Positions 21,024-31,775 of a DNA stretch of 56,812 nucleotides are shown here, piece after piece. The translations under genes were made by a program, and so were the position numbers. How positions within the stretch are numbered: position 1 is the first letter of the stretch; each line of letters begins with the position of its first letter. Source of the stretch: Mastigamoeba balamuthi (lineage: Eukaryota; Evosea; Mastigamoebida; Mastigamoebidae); assembly GCA_902651635.1 (NCBI GenBank), contig CACRSC010000070.1:48338-105149 (forward strand). Direction: 5' to 3'. The notes beneath the pieces are model-generated. The model saw nothing but the letters and a program-made list of their open reading frames with translations. It was not told the origin of the DNA and did no database searches.

Positions 21024-24000
21024 ATGTTCGCTTTGGCGGCGCACAAACGCCCGAGCAGCGCCATCGACGCCCCCGCAGCCCCAGCAGCACCGCCCGCGCA
21101 GCCGCAGCAGCAGCCGCAGCAGCAGCCCGACACGCACCCGCACGCGCCCAAGCGCCAGCGCGCAGAGCCCCGCAGCGCCGCCGACGACCAGAGCGCCATG
21201 CGCCGCTCCGCCGCCGCCCCGCACGCCCCGGGGCCCCGCAGGATCACCATCCGCCCCTTCTCAGGTGCCCGCCCCTCCGCCCCGCGCGCGCCGCATGGGC
21301 CCCTCGGGCGCCCCGCCCGCCCCGTCACATCGCGCAAAATATCTGGATATTTTTCTCCGATTCGCTCCCCCCTGCATTTTCTAGATCCAGATTCGCCTGC
21401 CTGCCCTGCCTGCCTGCTCGGCGCGCGTCCCTGTGCGCCCTGACAGGGAGCCGGCAGCGCCTGTACTTGGGCCCTGGCGGCGGGTGCTGCCGTGAGGGGA
21501 GGGAACGCGGCCGCGTCATAATTACAGGGCAGCCGGAAATGGCAGATCGGCAATTTCCCGATTCGAATGGCCAATCTCGTTTCGATTGCGGCCTGCCTTG
21601 CCTGTGGCGCTGCACTGACCGTGCGGCCGGCGCAGTGGCCCCGCGGCTGCCCGAGGGGTACGAGGAGGAGACGTGGGGGAAGCTGCGCAACGCGGTGCGC
21701 GCAGTGTTTGGGTCGCAGGCCGTGCGCGAGGGGCTCGAGGAGCTCTACCGCGGCGCCGAGTCGCTCTGCGTGCACGGCGGCGCCGCGGGCCTCTACGCCA
21801 AGCTGAGGGCCGAGTGCGAGGCCCACGCCCAGGACATGCACGCCACGGTGGCCCGCCTGCCCCCCTCGGACGACGCGACGTTCCTGCGCCACATCAACGC
21901 CGTGTGGTCCCACTACTGCGACCAGATGGTGCCACCCCACCCCCAGCACACACACAACACCCTCCCGGCTCTCTTTGTTTTTGTCGTGCTGTCACTTCAC
22001 TCGCCAGTCTGGGTTGGGGGGAGGAGGGTAGAGGCTCGTGGCTGCTTGTCACATCGCAGCACACTCTCAGTTGTCTCCTACCCGTGCAGTTCAGAGTGGT
22101 TTTAGTGATTCTGAATCTCTTGTTTCCTGATTTTCTCTGCTGGGATATCTGGCTGGTGACGCGACGAGTGGGAATCCAGATATTGCTGCTGGCGCACAAT
22201 ATCCTCCCTCCCTCCCTTTTCTCCGCCGCCATCAATTGACTGGGGCTCGCTGCGCGCGCGCCTCCAGCTGCTGGTGCGGAGCGTGTTCCTCTACCTGGAC
22301 CGGACGTACGCGCTGCAGGAGAGCGGCGTGCGGTCGCTGTGGGACATGTCGCTGGCGCTCTTCCGCGACCACGTGGCCTCTGCGCCCGACGTGCACCGCC
22401 GCGCCCTCGGCGCCCTGCTGGCCCTCGTCGACCGCGAGCGCCGCGGCGACGCCGTCGACCGCCCGCTGCTGGCCTGCGCCTCGCGGATGCTCGCGGCCGT
22501 GGGCCTCTACGACGCGGCCCTCGAGCCGCCGCTGCTCGCCGCCACGCGCGACTTCTACGCCCGCGAGGCCGCGCGCCTCTGCGACGACGCGGCGGCCGAC
22601 GTGCCCGCGTACCTGCGCCACGTCGAGCAGCGCCTGGGGGACGAGGCCTCGCGCGTGGCCGCCTGCCTGCTGCCGCGCAGCGCCGCGCCCGTGGCGGCCA
22701 TTGTCGAGCGCGAGCTCTTCGAGCAGCGCCTGCCCGCGCTGCTCGAGCGCGGCGTCGGCGCGATGCTGGCCGCCCAGCGCGTCGAGGACCTCGCGCGCCT
22801 GCACGGCCTCTGCGCGCGCGTGGGCCGCGTGGGCGACCTGCGCCGCGCGTTCGAGGAGAGCGTGCGGGCCGCCGGCCGCGCGATCGTCTGCGACGAGCGC
22901 CGCGACCGCACGATGGTCCGCGAGCTGCTGGACCTCCGCGCGCGCTGCGAGGAGATGGCCGCGCGGGCCTTTGCTGCGAGCGCGGCGGCGTTCGCTGCGG
23001 GCGTCAAGGACGCGTTCGAGGCGACGATCAACGAGCGGGCCAACAAGCCGGCGGAGCTCATCGCCAAGTTCATGGACGAGCACCTGCGCGGCGGGGCGCG
23101 CGGCGCGGGCAGCGAGGAGGAGAGCGAGCGGCTGGTGGACCGGCTGGTGGGGCTGTTCCGGCTGGTGCACGGCAAGGACGTCTTCGAGGCGTTCTACAAG
23201 AAGCACCTGAGCAAGCGCCTGCTGCTGGGCAAGAGCGCCTCGGTCGACGCCGAGCGCGCGGTCATCTCGAAGCTCAAGAACGAGTGCGGCGCCGGCTTCA
23301 CCTCGAAGCTCGAGGGCATGTTCAAGGACATGGACCTCAGCCGCGACCTCATGGCCGCCTTCCGCGCCCAGCAGCAGCAGCAGCAGCAGCCCGAGGGCGC
23401 AGGCGGCAGCGGCGTCGACATGAACGTCTACGTGCTGACGAGCTCGTACTGGCCCGCCGCGCAGGCTGTCGAGCTGGCGCTGCCCGCGGAGCTCGAGGGG
23501 CTGCGGCAGCGGTTCCAGGAGTTCTACCTGGCCAAGCACGGCAACAGGCGGCTCACGTGGCAGCACGGCCTGGGCACCTGCGTCGCCCGCGTGGCCTTCC
23601 CGCGCGGCCGCAAGGAGCTCATCGTCAGCGCGGCCCAGGCCAGCGTCCTCAGCCTCTACAACGCCGCGGACACGGCCACCGTCCGCGAGATCCGCGGCGC
23701 CACGCTGCTCGACGCTCAAGGAGCTNAGGCCGTCGAGCTGGCGCTGCCCGCGGAGCTCGAGGGGCTGCGGCAGCGGTTCCAGGAGTTCTACCTGGCCAAG
23801 CACGGCAACAGGCGGCTCACGTGGCAGCACGGCCTGGGCACCTGCGTCGCCCGCGTGGCCTTCCCGCGCGGCCGCAAGGAGCTCATCGTCAGCGCGGCCC
23901 AGGCCAGCGTCCTCAGCCTCTACAACGCCGCGGACACGGCCACCGTCCGCGAGATCCGCGGCGCCACGCTGCTCGACGCCAAGGAGCTCCGCTCGACGCT

Positions 24001-24746
24001 GCTCTCGCTCACGGGGCCCAAGACCCCCGTCCTCTGCCGCCTCTCTGGCGCCGCTGCTGCCGCTGCCTCTGCCGCCGCTGCCTCGGGGGCCGCGTTCGCC
24101 GACACGGACGTGCTGGCCTTCAACAAGGAGTTCACGTCGAAGCTCTACCGCCTCAAGGTCAACTCGGTCCAGATCAAGGAGACGGTGCGCGCTCTGCCCC
24201 CTCTTCTCTCAGGGCCCCGAGTCAGTTGAGTTGGGCACCAGGCAGCCCGCCACCGCGCGAGTGGGCGAGCCATCGCGAGCTCTCGGGGGCGCATTTGGGG
24301 GCTGAGGGCGTGCGAGGCCGCGTTTGCTCCCGCGCCGCTGTCTTGCAGGAGTCGGTTCAATTGATTTGGGCTCCGGGCCACTGCGCGGGTGTGGGGCCTC
24401 GCTAGCTCTCTGGGGGGTGTGCGAGGACACGGGAACGCTGCCCCCGCTGCTCTCAGTCAGGGCCATTGCTCAATTGACTCGGGGGGCTCTCGCGCAGACG
24501 GAGGAGAACAAGAAGACACAGGAGAGCGTGCTGGTGGACCGGCAGTACCAGATCGACGCGGCGATTGTGCGCATCATGAAGACGCGCAAGACGATGGCGC
24601 ACGCGGGGCTGATCGCGGAGCTGGGCAGCCAGCTCAAGTTCCCCTGCACCGCCGCCGACCTCAAGAAGCGCATCGAGAGCCTCATCGAGCGCGAGTACAT
24701 GGAGCGCAGCGAGGACGACGCCACCGTCTACAAGTACCTCGCCTGA
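21024..24746 (+). CDS. CUL4: Cullin-4-type scaffold of CRL4 ubiquitin ligases
   Basis: Scaffold linking a DDB1-type adaptor to RBX1 and E2. Exons: 21024-21264, 21636-21928, 22268-24184, 24498-24746. Exon 1 encodes a low-complexity Ala/Pro/Gln N-terminus ending in RRITIRPFS, like the basic N-terminus of CUL4. Cullin repeats follow ([30 protein letters not shown]), then the cullin homology domain ([30 protein letters not shown]). The C-terminal winged helix has the neddylation site in IVRIMKTRK and ends [16 protein letters not shown]...KYLA. Introns are 313-371 nt, longer than in the cyclases; two carry TCAATTGAC shortly before the acceptor. About 262 bp of exon 3 is duplicated around an N at 23726 (assembly). 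Without it the protein is about 810 residues, a normal cullin length. The Met at 21024 is preferred. Confidence 0.9.
23463..23989 (+). repeat. Near-perfect direct duplication flanking a single N (assembly artefact in CUL4)
   Basis: Sequence from 23463 to 23725 recurs from 23727 onward at an offset of 264, separated by one N at 23726. The copies differ by one substitution near the start (GGCTGTC/GGCCGTC) and by one extra T near 23716 at the end of the first copy. The duplicated stretch encodes part of the cullin homology domain, which is not repeated in cullins. Two overlapping contig ends placed side by side explain this best. Confidence 0.85.
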
Positions 24747-25283
24747 GCCCCCCCCACTGGCCCCCGGCCTCTGTGGGCCTGCTGCGCGCGTGGTCTGCCT
24801 CTGCCTCTGCCTCAGCTGCTGCGCTGCTGCTGCTGCTGGGAGAGCGGCGAGAGAGGCGCACTCGGGCCAGCATAGCGAGTGTCCTTGTAAACGACCCGAA
24901 CTCCAATCCCCCCTACCCTCACACAACGCCCTCCATCCCCCCCGCAACCCAATCAACCACTGCCGTTCCAATATCAGCCGGCCAGCCCTCGCTGTTTCTG
25001 CACTGGGTGCGCCATGAGAGGCTGCCAGCTGTGAGGAGTGAGGAGCTTTGCTGCGTGCGCCGGGGGTTGGCAATCCGTTCAACTGCCGAGTGAGTTTGCT
25101 GCTGGGCTCAGCCATTCGCCGCTCTTTGCCCGAGTCATCGTCGGCTTTTGCACGCAGGATGACGTCAAGACCCCTCGGAGCCTTCCGGGCTGCCCCCCAC
25201 ATTCCTTTTTTCATTTTGCAATAATCGCCTAGCACAAATAGCGCTTTGGGAAAAAACACAAGGAATTGCAAGGCAGAAGGGCC
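24747..25283. other. Intergenic between CUL4 and the truncated Cys-rich gene
   Basis: Contains the CUL4 3' flank with CTGCTGCTG runs, then the 5' flank of the next locus. No gene recognised. Confidence 0.5.
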
Positions 25284-26022
25284 ATGGCAAGAACGGACGC
25301 ACGTGTGTTTGTGGTTGCCCTGGTGGTCGCTGCGGGGGCCACGGGAGCGGCGGCGACGTTGAAGTGCTGTGTCTATCCGTGCCAGGTGCCCATCTCGGGC
25401 GGTGTGTTCCTGGCCACGCAGGACGCCCCCTCTGGCCTGACCAACGCCACCATCCACTTCCACGAGCAGACCGTCCTCGGCCCAGGTGCGCCTGTCCCCC
25501 CTCTTGGCGGCGCATCATGTGATGGTGGTGTGTGAGCCGTGTGTGACCATTCATTTTGACTTTCTTTTTTTGGATAATTGACTTGTCCATACATGCTCCC
25601 CTGGCGTGCTGGCTGCTCTCGCTGACCACACGCGCCAATGCGAGACAGGAATGAGGGACTGGGACGTGTGGACGTGCGTCTCCGCGAGCCTGACGATCGT
25701 GGAGAACAGCAGCTACCCCAACTGGGACCCTCTAAAGGGTCCCGACACGCCGCCTGCTTGCTTGAATAGCCCAGTTGAACTGGCGCGTAGTGTGCAGCCA
25801 GGGATAATGCCCTCACTGTTCAACAGGAATACAAGCCTGTGTGCAGGCAACCAACGAGCACATCACTCGCAGACATGGCGGACACACTCGGAGGAATGTG
25901 GCACCTCGAGGCGTCGGAACTCTTGCGCACCGAACTGCCCCATGGGGCGCGCTGCTGATAGACTTCGGGGTCGCCGATGGCCATCAGCGCGCCGCCCGTC
26001 ATCGCGAGCTTCGTCATTTTGA
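25284..26022 (+). pseudogene. Truncated secreted Cys-rich family member
   Basis: Paralog of the gene at 31719. Exon 1 (25284-25485) is intact: a signal peptide beginning MARTDARVFVVALVVAAG, then CCVYPCQVPISGGVFLATQD and a split Gly codon. The acceptor before 25649 restores MRDWDVWTCVSASLTIVENS and NWD. Similarity to the conserved Cys-rich block then fades after a small change (PLKGPDTPPAC), and the FWVHGPDRWCPHG segment is absent in frame, although CCCCATGGGGCGCGCTGCTGATAGAC near 25940 looks like a frameshifted trace of it. The frame runs to a stop at 26022. A shortened expressed protein cannot be excluded. Confidence 0.55.
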
Positions 26023-26523
26023 GCTCGTTCGAGTGCCACGGGCTGCCCATCTGCGTGTGTTCACGCCCTCTGCCCCGATGTATCCTTATCGGAAGATGTC
26101 AAGCGACGTCAAAACGTAATAGAACAACCGGAAAAACCACTTGTACCGGAGGACTCGCCTGATTTATGAGCAGCCATTAGCCTTTTCAACTGTGTGGTAC
26201 ACTCCTCTGGCGTGACGATGGTCATAACACCCAATTGACCGGCAAAAAAGCAGAAACCGAAGAGGAAACATGGTGGGGGATGAGGGATCGGCGTTTGTGG
26301 CGATGGAGTCCCTGGGGCTGCGATGGGTTTCTGTGCCCTGGCGCAGCCATCGTCTCCCGGACCTGCTGGGGAACCGGTCGATTGTCGGGAAGCAAAACGC
26401 GAATCAACTGGAGTTCAGCAAACTTACGTCAGAACCTAACAATCTCTCCGTGGAGCCGAAGAGGTGGGCAATAGCAGCACAGCAACCCATCCAACCCTCG
26501 CGCAACACAAACAGAACCCCCAC
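26023..26523. other. 5' flank of FG-GAP gene A
   Basis: No gene called. A minus-strand frame at 25820-26050 (WHSNELKMTKLAMTGGALM) reads plausibly but matches no family I know. The rest is promoter-side sequence of the FG-GAP gene. Confidence 0.4.
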
Positions 26524-29500
26524 ATGCACGCCTACACCCTTCTGCACTGCTCCCTCTGCGTTTGCCTCGTGCTGCTGCTGCGTGTCACGACGGCGACTGA
26601 GAACACGGAGACGACATCGACTACGACGTTGTGGCCCAGCGCTGTCGACCTCTCTCGCAGCCCCGGCAACGCCGTCTTCGTCCCCGCCACCGCCACCGCC
26701 ACTGCTGCTCCGGCCCCCCACGCCTGCGACGCGGGTGCCACGTCACCGGTCGGGGACGTGGACGGGGACGGGCAGGGCGACGTGGCAGTGGGGGGCGTGG
26801 CGGAGCTGACTGTGGTCCTCGGACCCCTCTGGGGCGCGTCGTCGCCGCCCGTGGCGTCGGTGCAGGGCGCCGTCGACGGGGGCACTGCGTTCCGGGTCGC
26901 CGTCGACGGCCCCGGGTGCGCCGGCGCCGTCGTCGACGTGGTGGCCGCTGCGGGGGACGTGGACGGGGACGGCGTCGACGACGTGGCGGCGCTGTGCGCT
27001 GGCGTCCTCTACGTCGTCGCGGGGCGCCGCAGGGGCACGCAGCCCTGGCCCACCTCCACGTCGTACGCGGCCCTGGTGGCGGCGCCGTCGTCGTCGTCGT
27101 CGTCGTCGGGGTCGTCGACGGGCGTGCGGGCGCTGGTGGGCGGGGCCACGCGGGCGGCGGGGGTGGGGGACGTGGACGGGGACGGCTGCAGCGACCTGTG
27201 CGTGGCGCTGGGCAGCGGCAGCGGCAGCGGGAGCGGGAGCGGGGAGGGCGTCGTGGTGGTGGTGCCCGGGCGGCCGGCGGCGCTGTGGCCCCGCGTCGTC
27301 GACCTGCGCGAGCCCGCGGAGCACAAGGGCGCTGTGGTCGTCGGCGCCGCCACGTTCGCGGGCGCCTGGGACGTCGACGGCGACGGGCGGGCCGACGTGG
27401 TGCTGGGGAACCCCGCGGCGTCGCCCCGGGGCGTGGCGGGCGCCGGGGCCGCGTGGGTGGCGCTGGGGCGGTCGCTGCACCTGCGCCTGCGGCTGCCGGG
27501 GCCGCCGCTCGACCTCGGCGACGGCGCCGCCCGCGACAGGGCGTGCTGGCCCTCGAGGGCTCCGCGCGGGGCCAGGGCGTCGGCTGCGCCGTGGCCGGGG
27601 CCGGGGACGTCGACGGCGACGGCGCGGACGACGTGGTCGTGGGCGAGCTGCCCGGCGAGAGCGCGAGGCACTTTGTGGTCTTCTGCAGCGCCTCGGCCCC
27701 CTCGGCGTGGCCCCGCGCCCTCTCGCTCGCCCCGGGCGCCGCGCACCCCGCCGTCCACGTCTCCGCCCTCTCGGCCAACCGCGTCGCGGCGCCGCCGGGC
27801 GACTCGGGCGCTGGCGCGTCGGTGGCGTCGTCGGCGGGGGACGTCGACGGGGACGGCGTGGGCGACCTCGTGCTGTGCCGCGCCGTCCCCCGCGTCAGCC
27901 ACGTGTGCACCGTCGTGCTCGGGGGCCCCGAGTGGCCCGCAGCCGCCGCGGTGGGGCTCGGGGGCGACGAGGGCGACGACGCGCTGCTGGCCAACAGGAC
28001 GGCCGTCCTCGAGGGCCCCGCGCCCTGCGGCACCGCGCTGGCGGCGGCCCCGCTGGGCGACGTCGACGGCGACGGCCTCGGCGACCTCCTCCTCGGCGTC
28101 CCCGACGCGTGCGCGCCGGGCGAGCAGCCGCGCTCGGCCGTGCGGGGCGCCGCGGTGGCCGTGCGGGGGCGCAGAGACTTCGCGCTGGAGCCCCGCGTGC
28201 GCCTCGAGGCCATCGCGCGGCTGCCCCAGAGGGCCCACGTGCTCACGGGCGGGCCCGCGCCCCCGCCGCCGGCGCAGCTGAGCGGCGTGGGCGACGTGGA
28301 CGGCGACGGCAGCGCCGACTGGGCGCTCGGGGCGGCGGGCGTGGGCCGCGTGTACGTGCACCTCGGGCCCTCGCTCCCGCGCGACGCCGCCCCCGCGCTC
28401 CCCGCCGCGCCCCCCGCGCCCCCGGGCGCCGCCGCGGTGGTCCTGACGACGGCCGGGGGCAGCGCCGACCTGCTGGGGTGGTCCGTGTCGCGGGCGGGCG
28501 ACGTGGACGGCGACGGGGCCCCCGACGTGGTGGTGGGGGCGCCCGGGGCAGCCGGGGGCGCCGGGAGGGCGTACGTGGTCTTTGGGCGCCGCCTGCCGTG
28601 GGCCCCCGGGGCCGCCGTCGACCTCGACGCCGCCGCCGACGGCCTGCGCGCGGCGGCCCTCGCCGGCGACGCGGCGGTGGGCGGGTGCGGCCGCGCGGTG
28701 GGCGCCGCCGGCGACGTCAACGGCGACGGCGTCGACGACCTGCTGGTCGCGGCGGCGCACGCGCCCGGCCCCCTCGCCCTCGTCGACAGGGCCCGCGCCT
28801 ACGTCGTCTTCGGCCGCCGCACGTGGGACGGCACCCTCGCCCTCGCGTCCCTCGACGGTGCCCGGGGCTTCGCCGTCGACGTCGACGCCGGCCGCCCGCT
28901 GCGATCCTTCGTCGCCGTTCCCGCCGGCGACCTCAACGGCGACGCCCTCGCCGACGTCGCGGTGGCCACCAGCCCCGCCGCACGCACCGCCGCCGCCGCG
29001 TGGTCAGCCCACGTGCTGTTCGGGCGCAACGCCACGTGGGCCCCGTCCCTGACCGTCGCCGCGCTCGACGGCGCCAGTGGCTTCGCCGTCGCCGCCCCGC
29101 CCGGCCGCCCCGACGCCCCGCTGGTCCTCGCCGCCGCCGGCGACACCGACGGCGACCGCTGCGACGACCTCCTCGTGGGCTCCGGGCTGCTCCTGGGCCG
29201 CCGGGGCCCCTGGCCTCCCGTCGTCGACGCCCCCGACGCTGCGATGCCCTCGGCCTTCGACTCGGCCGCCGGCCCCGCCGCCTCGGCCGACTTCAACGGC
29301 GACGCGCTGCCCGACGTCCTGTTCGTCCGGCAGCCCAGCGACGGCGGCGCTTCCGTGCTGCGCTGCGTCCTGGGCCGCGCCAACAGGTCGTCGTCGTCGC
29401 TGTGGGCCGCTGGTCCCTACGAGGGCGGCCGCGACGGCTTCGACGTCTTCTGGGGCGGCGGCCCCGACCCCACTGCCGCCCGTGGCCTCGTCGCCGTGGC

Positions 29501-30602
29501 CGCCGCTGGGGACCTCGACGGCGACGGCACCGGCGACGTGCTTGTGGGGGCGGCGGGCGGCGGCGTGTGGGTGCTGCACGGGTCGCGGGAGCCGCGGGTC
29601 GCCGCAGAGGTGGGGCGGATGGGCGGCTGCTGCTCGGCGCTCTCGGGGACGCCCTTCGAGTTCGCTGTGCCCCGCAGCGCCTTCGAGCAGCCCGGCGGCG
29701 GGCAGCTCGCGGCGTCGGCCGTCGTGGCGCCCGAGGCGCGGTGGCTGCGCTTCGACAATGCCACGTGGACGTTCTCGGGGATGCCCGAGTACTCGCCCGA
29801 CAGCCCGCGGGTCCTCGTCGCCCTCACGGCCACCAACGGCGCAGGCGCCAGCGCCACGCAGCGCTTCGCCGTCGACGTGGTGTGCTCGCTGGACCTCGAT
29901 GTCGGCGCCGACGCGCACGCAGCTTGGGGCGCAGTGGCGTGGCTGTCGCCCATCGCGGTGTCGTCGCAGGCGCAGCGCGTCGCCGTCGCCGTGGAGGCGC
30001 AGGGGATCTTCAAGTCGCATGTGTGGCTGCTCTCGGAGGAGAGCGGGGGCGGTGCCGTAGTGGTGGCAGTGGAGGAGGCTGGTGGCTCGTGGAGGGCAGA
30101 GGGGCCCGTGGAGGGCGTCAACAGGCTGCTGGCTCGCCTGGCAGTCTCCGCGGGTTATCGGAAGTCAGTGGACCTGCTCGTGACGGCGTCGACGGACGGT
30201 GCGGGCTGCAGGCGGACCAAGGCGGTGCGCATTGAGTGGGAATGGAAGCAGCCGCAGCCTCAGTGGCCCAGCGGCAGCAACAGGGTCGGCAACAACGAGG
30301 AGGGGCTGAGCACAGACACCATCGCGGTCATCATCTGCAGCGTCCTACTGGGGCTGTCCGCTGTGGGGTGCCTGGGGCTGTGCATCCGGAGGCGACGCAC
30401 CGAGTCGGAGTCGGTGCAGCAGCACAACAACCAACACCAACAGCAGCAGCACAACAACCAACAGCAACAGCAGAACATCCAGCAGCAGCAGCAGCAAGCA
30501 GCTGACCTGATTCCCGCGGTGCTGGAGCTTGCTGTGGAGATGGGGGAGTTGCATGAGGTGTCCTCGCCGGAGATGCTGCCCTCGTACACAACGGAGGTGT
30601 AG
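26524..30602 (+). CDS. Integrin-like type I membrane protein with 14 FG-GAP repeats, gene A
   Basis: Predicted about 1359 residues: signal peptide (MHAYTLLHCSLCVCLVLLLR), then 14 FG-GAP/VCBS repeats each with a DxDGDGxxD calcium loop (GDVDGDGQGDVAVG to GDLDGDGTGDVLVG). Fourteen would make two seven-bladed beta-propellers. A dystroglycan-type cadherin-like domain follows (about 29650-29890: LRFDNATWTFSGMPEYS...ATNGAGAS), then a stalk, one TM (about 30319-30390), a basic stop-transfer RRRR, a Gln/His-rich cytoplasmic tail and a C-terminal TTEV that fits a class I PDZ ligand. The frame changes by -1 near 27537: the repeat consensus runs in one frame to ...DLGDGAARD and resumes as QGVLALEGS. Gene B has the same change, so a single random sequencing error is unlikely; pseudogenisation before duplication or an unusual intron remains possible. 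Likely an adhesion or sensing receptor. Confidence 0.75.
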
Positions 30603-30646
30603 CCCACTATACATACACGCTATTACTATTGACCGTATTGAAAATC

Positions 30647-31775
30647 AGTATGCCAGTGCGGGGTCTTGCTTCTGGCCTTGCCCTCGATTTGTAAGGCAAC
30701 TCTACAGCGGTGCAGTTGGCAACACATGCTGCTCTCTCCTGCTTGCCTTGGTGTTCTTTTTCCGCGAGTTGGTCTGCCGAGAAGCTCTTCTTTCTCTCAC
30801 TTTGCTGTCCTCCAAGGAAGAGGTTGCTTTCAGCCGGAAATGCTTGCGTTTGTTTCGGTCGAGTGGGCCGGGCCACGCGATTGCTGGCTGGTGTTGCGCC
30901 CCTCGTCACTGCGTAGTGTTGCGGGCACCATGAGCCCTCAACGCGTTGAGGCCCGGGTTACGAGCTCGCGAGAGAGCACATGCCATGCCTCCCGCCCCTT
31001 AGTGCGGGTCACCGTGAGTGGGCAGTGCGACCAGCGCAGTCTGAAGAATGATCAGGGCCGTGCCTCGCTGTCGCACGCTCCGCGATCGCGACGCGGTGCC
31101 CCAACGCCCCCCAAGCACGCGACCCGAATGGCAGTCGATTGCGCTGCGTGTGAGGCTGAGCACAGCCACGACGAGGGACTGTGGCTGGCCCTTCTGTGCA
31201 ACGGGCATTGGCAGCACCGAGAGCCTCACTTCACCGAGGGCCACACCACCGCCAGCAACTCCTGAGACACCACCACTGGGCAGTCCTGCGGGCACTGTGG
31301 TGGGGTGACCCCTGGGGCCTGAGAGGGCAAGAGAGGGCAAAGAGCGAGTGTCTCTTGTGGGCAAAACCGACCGGAAACCGCAAAACAACCCCACCGTGGC
31401 TCCTCCTCAGTCCACCGTCGTGCTTGGCTTGGCTCCCGTTGGGCCCACACCCCTGCTGCTCTGCGATGCGCACCGAGCGTGGCCGTGTCCCCGCAGCCCC
31501 ACGCTCCTCCTCAGCCTCGCGATCTCCAACACCGCAGCCTGCACGTCCGCTCGTTGTCCAGATCCGCCGATAGCGCCCCACTTCTCACGGTTTTCCGCAC
31601 CCACCACGCGGTGACGTCAAGAGGCCGCACCACCCGGGTGCAACGACACGGAGGCGCCGCAGCAGCCACATAGATCCAACGGCCATTAGAGAAAGACACG
31701 GGCACCACGAGGCAAACGATGGCGAGGACCACACACGCTCTGCTCGCATTCGTGGTGGTCGCAGCGGCGGCGGCG
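30647..31775 (+). repeat. Segmental duplication, copy 1 (flank and start of the Cys-rich gene)
   Basis: About 1.1 kb from AGTATGCCAGTGCGGGG through the first codons of the gene at 31719 recurs at 43971-45085 in the same orientation. This copy is CpG-rich; the other shows many TpG/CpA changes. The stretch 30603-31718 has no recognisable gene of its own. Confidence 0.8.

Noticed and set aside
23463-23989. Genuine internal duplication of the cullin homology domain
   Set aside because: A single N between near-identical copies and an otherwise normal cullin indicate an assembly error.
27460-27540. Short intron explaining the FG-GAP frame change (donor in GTGGCGCTG or GTCGCTG, acceptor GACAG)
   Set aside because: Frame-compatible choices remove residues matching the repeat consensus; the others give the wrong frame.
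27707-30235. 842-codon alternative frame inside FG-GAP gene A
   Set aside because: Arg-rich shadow. The overlapping frame carries the FG-GAP consensus.
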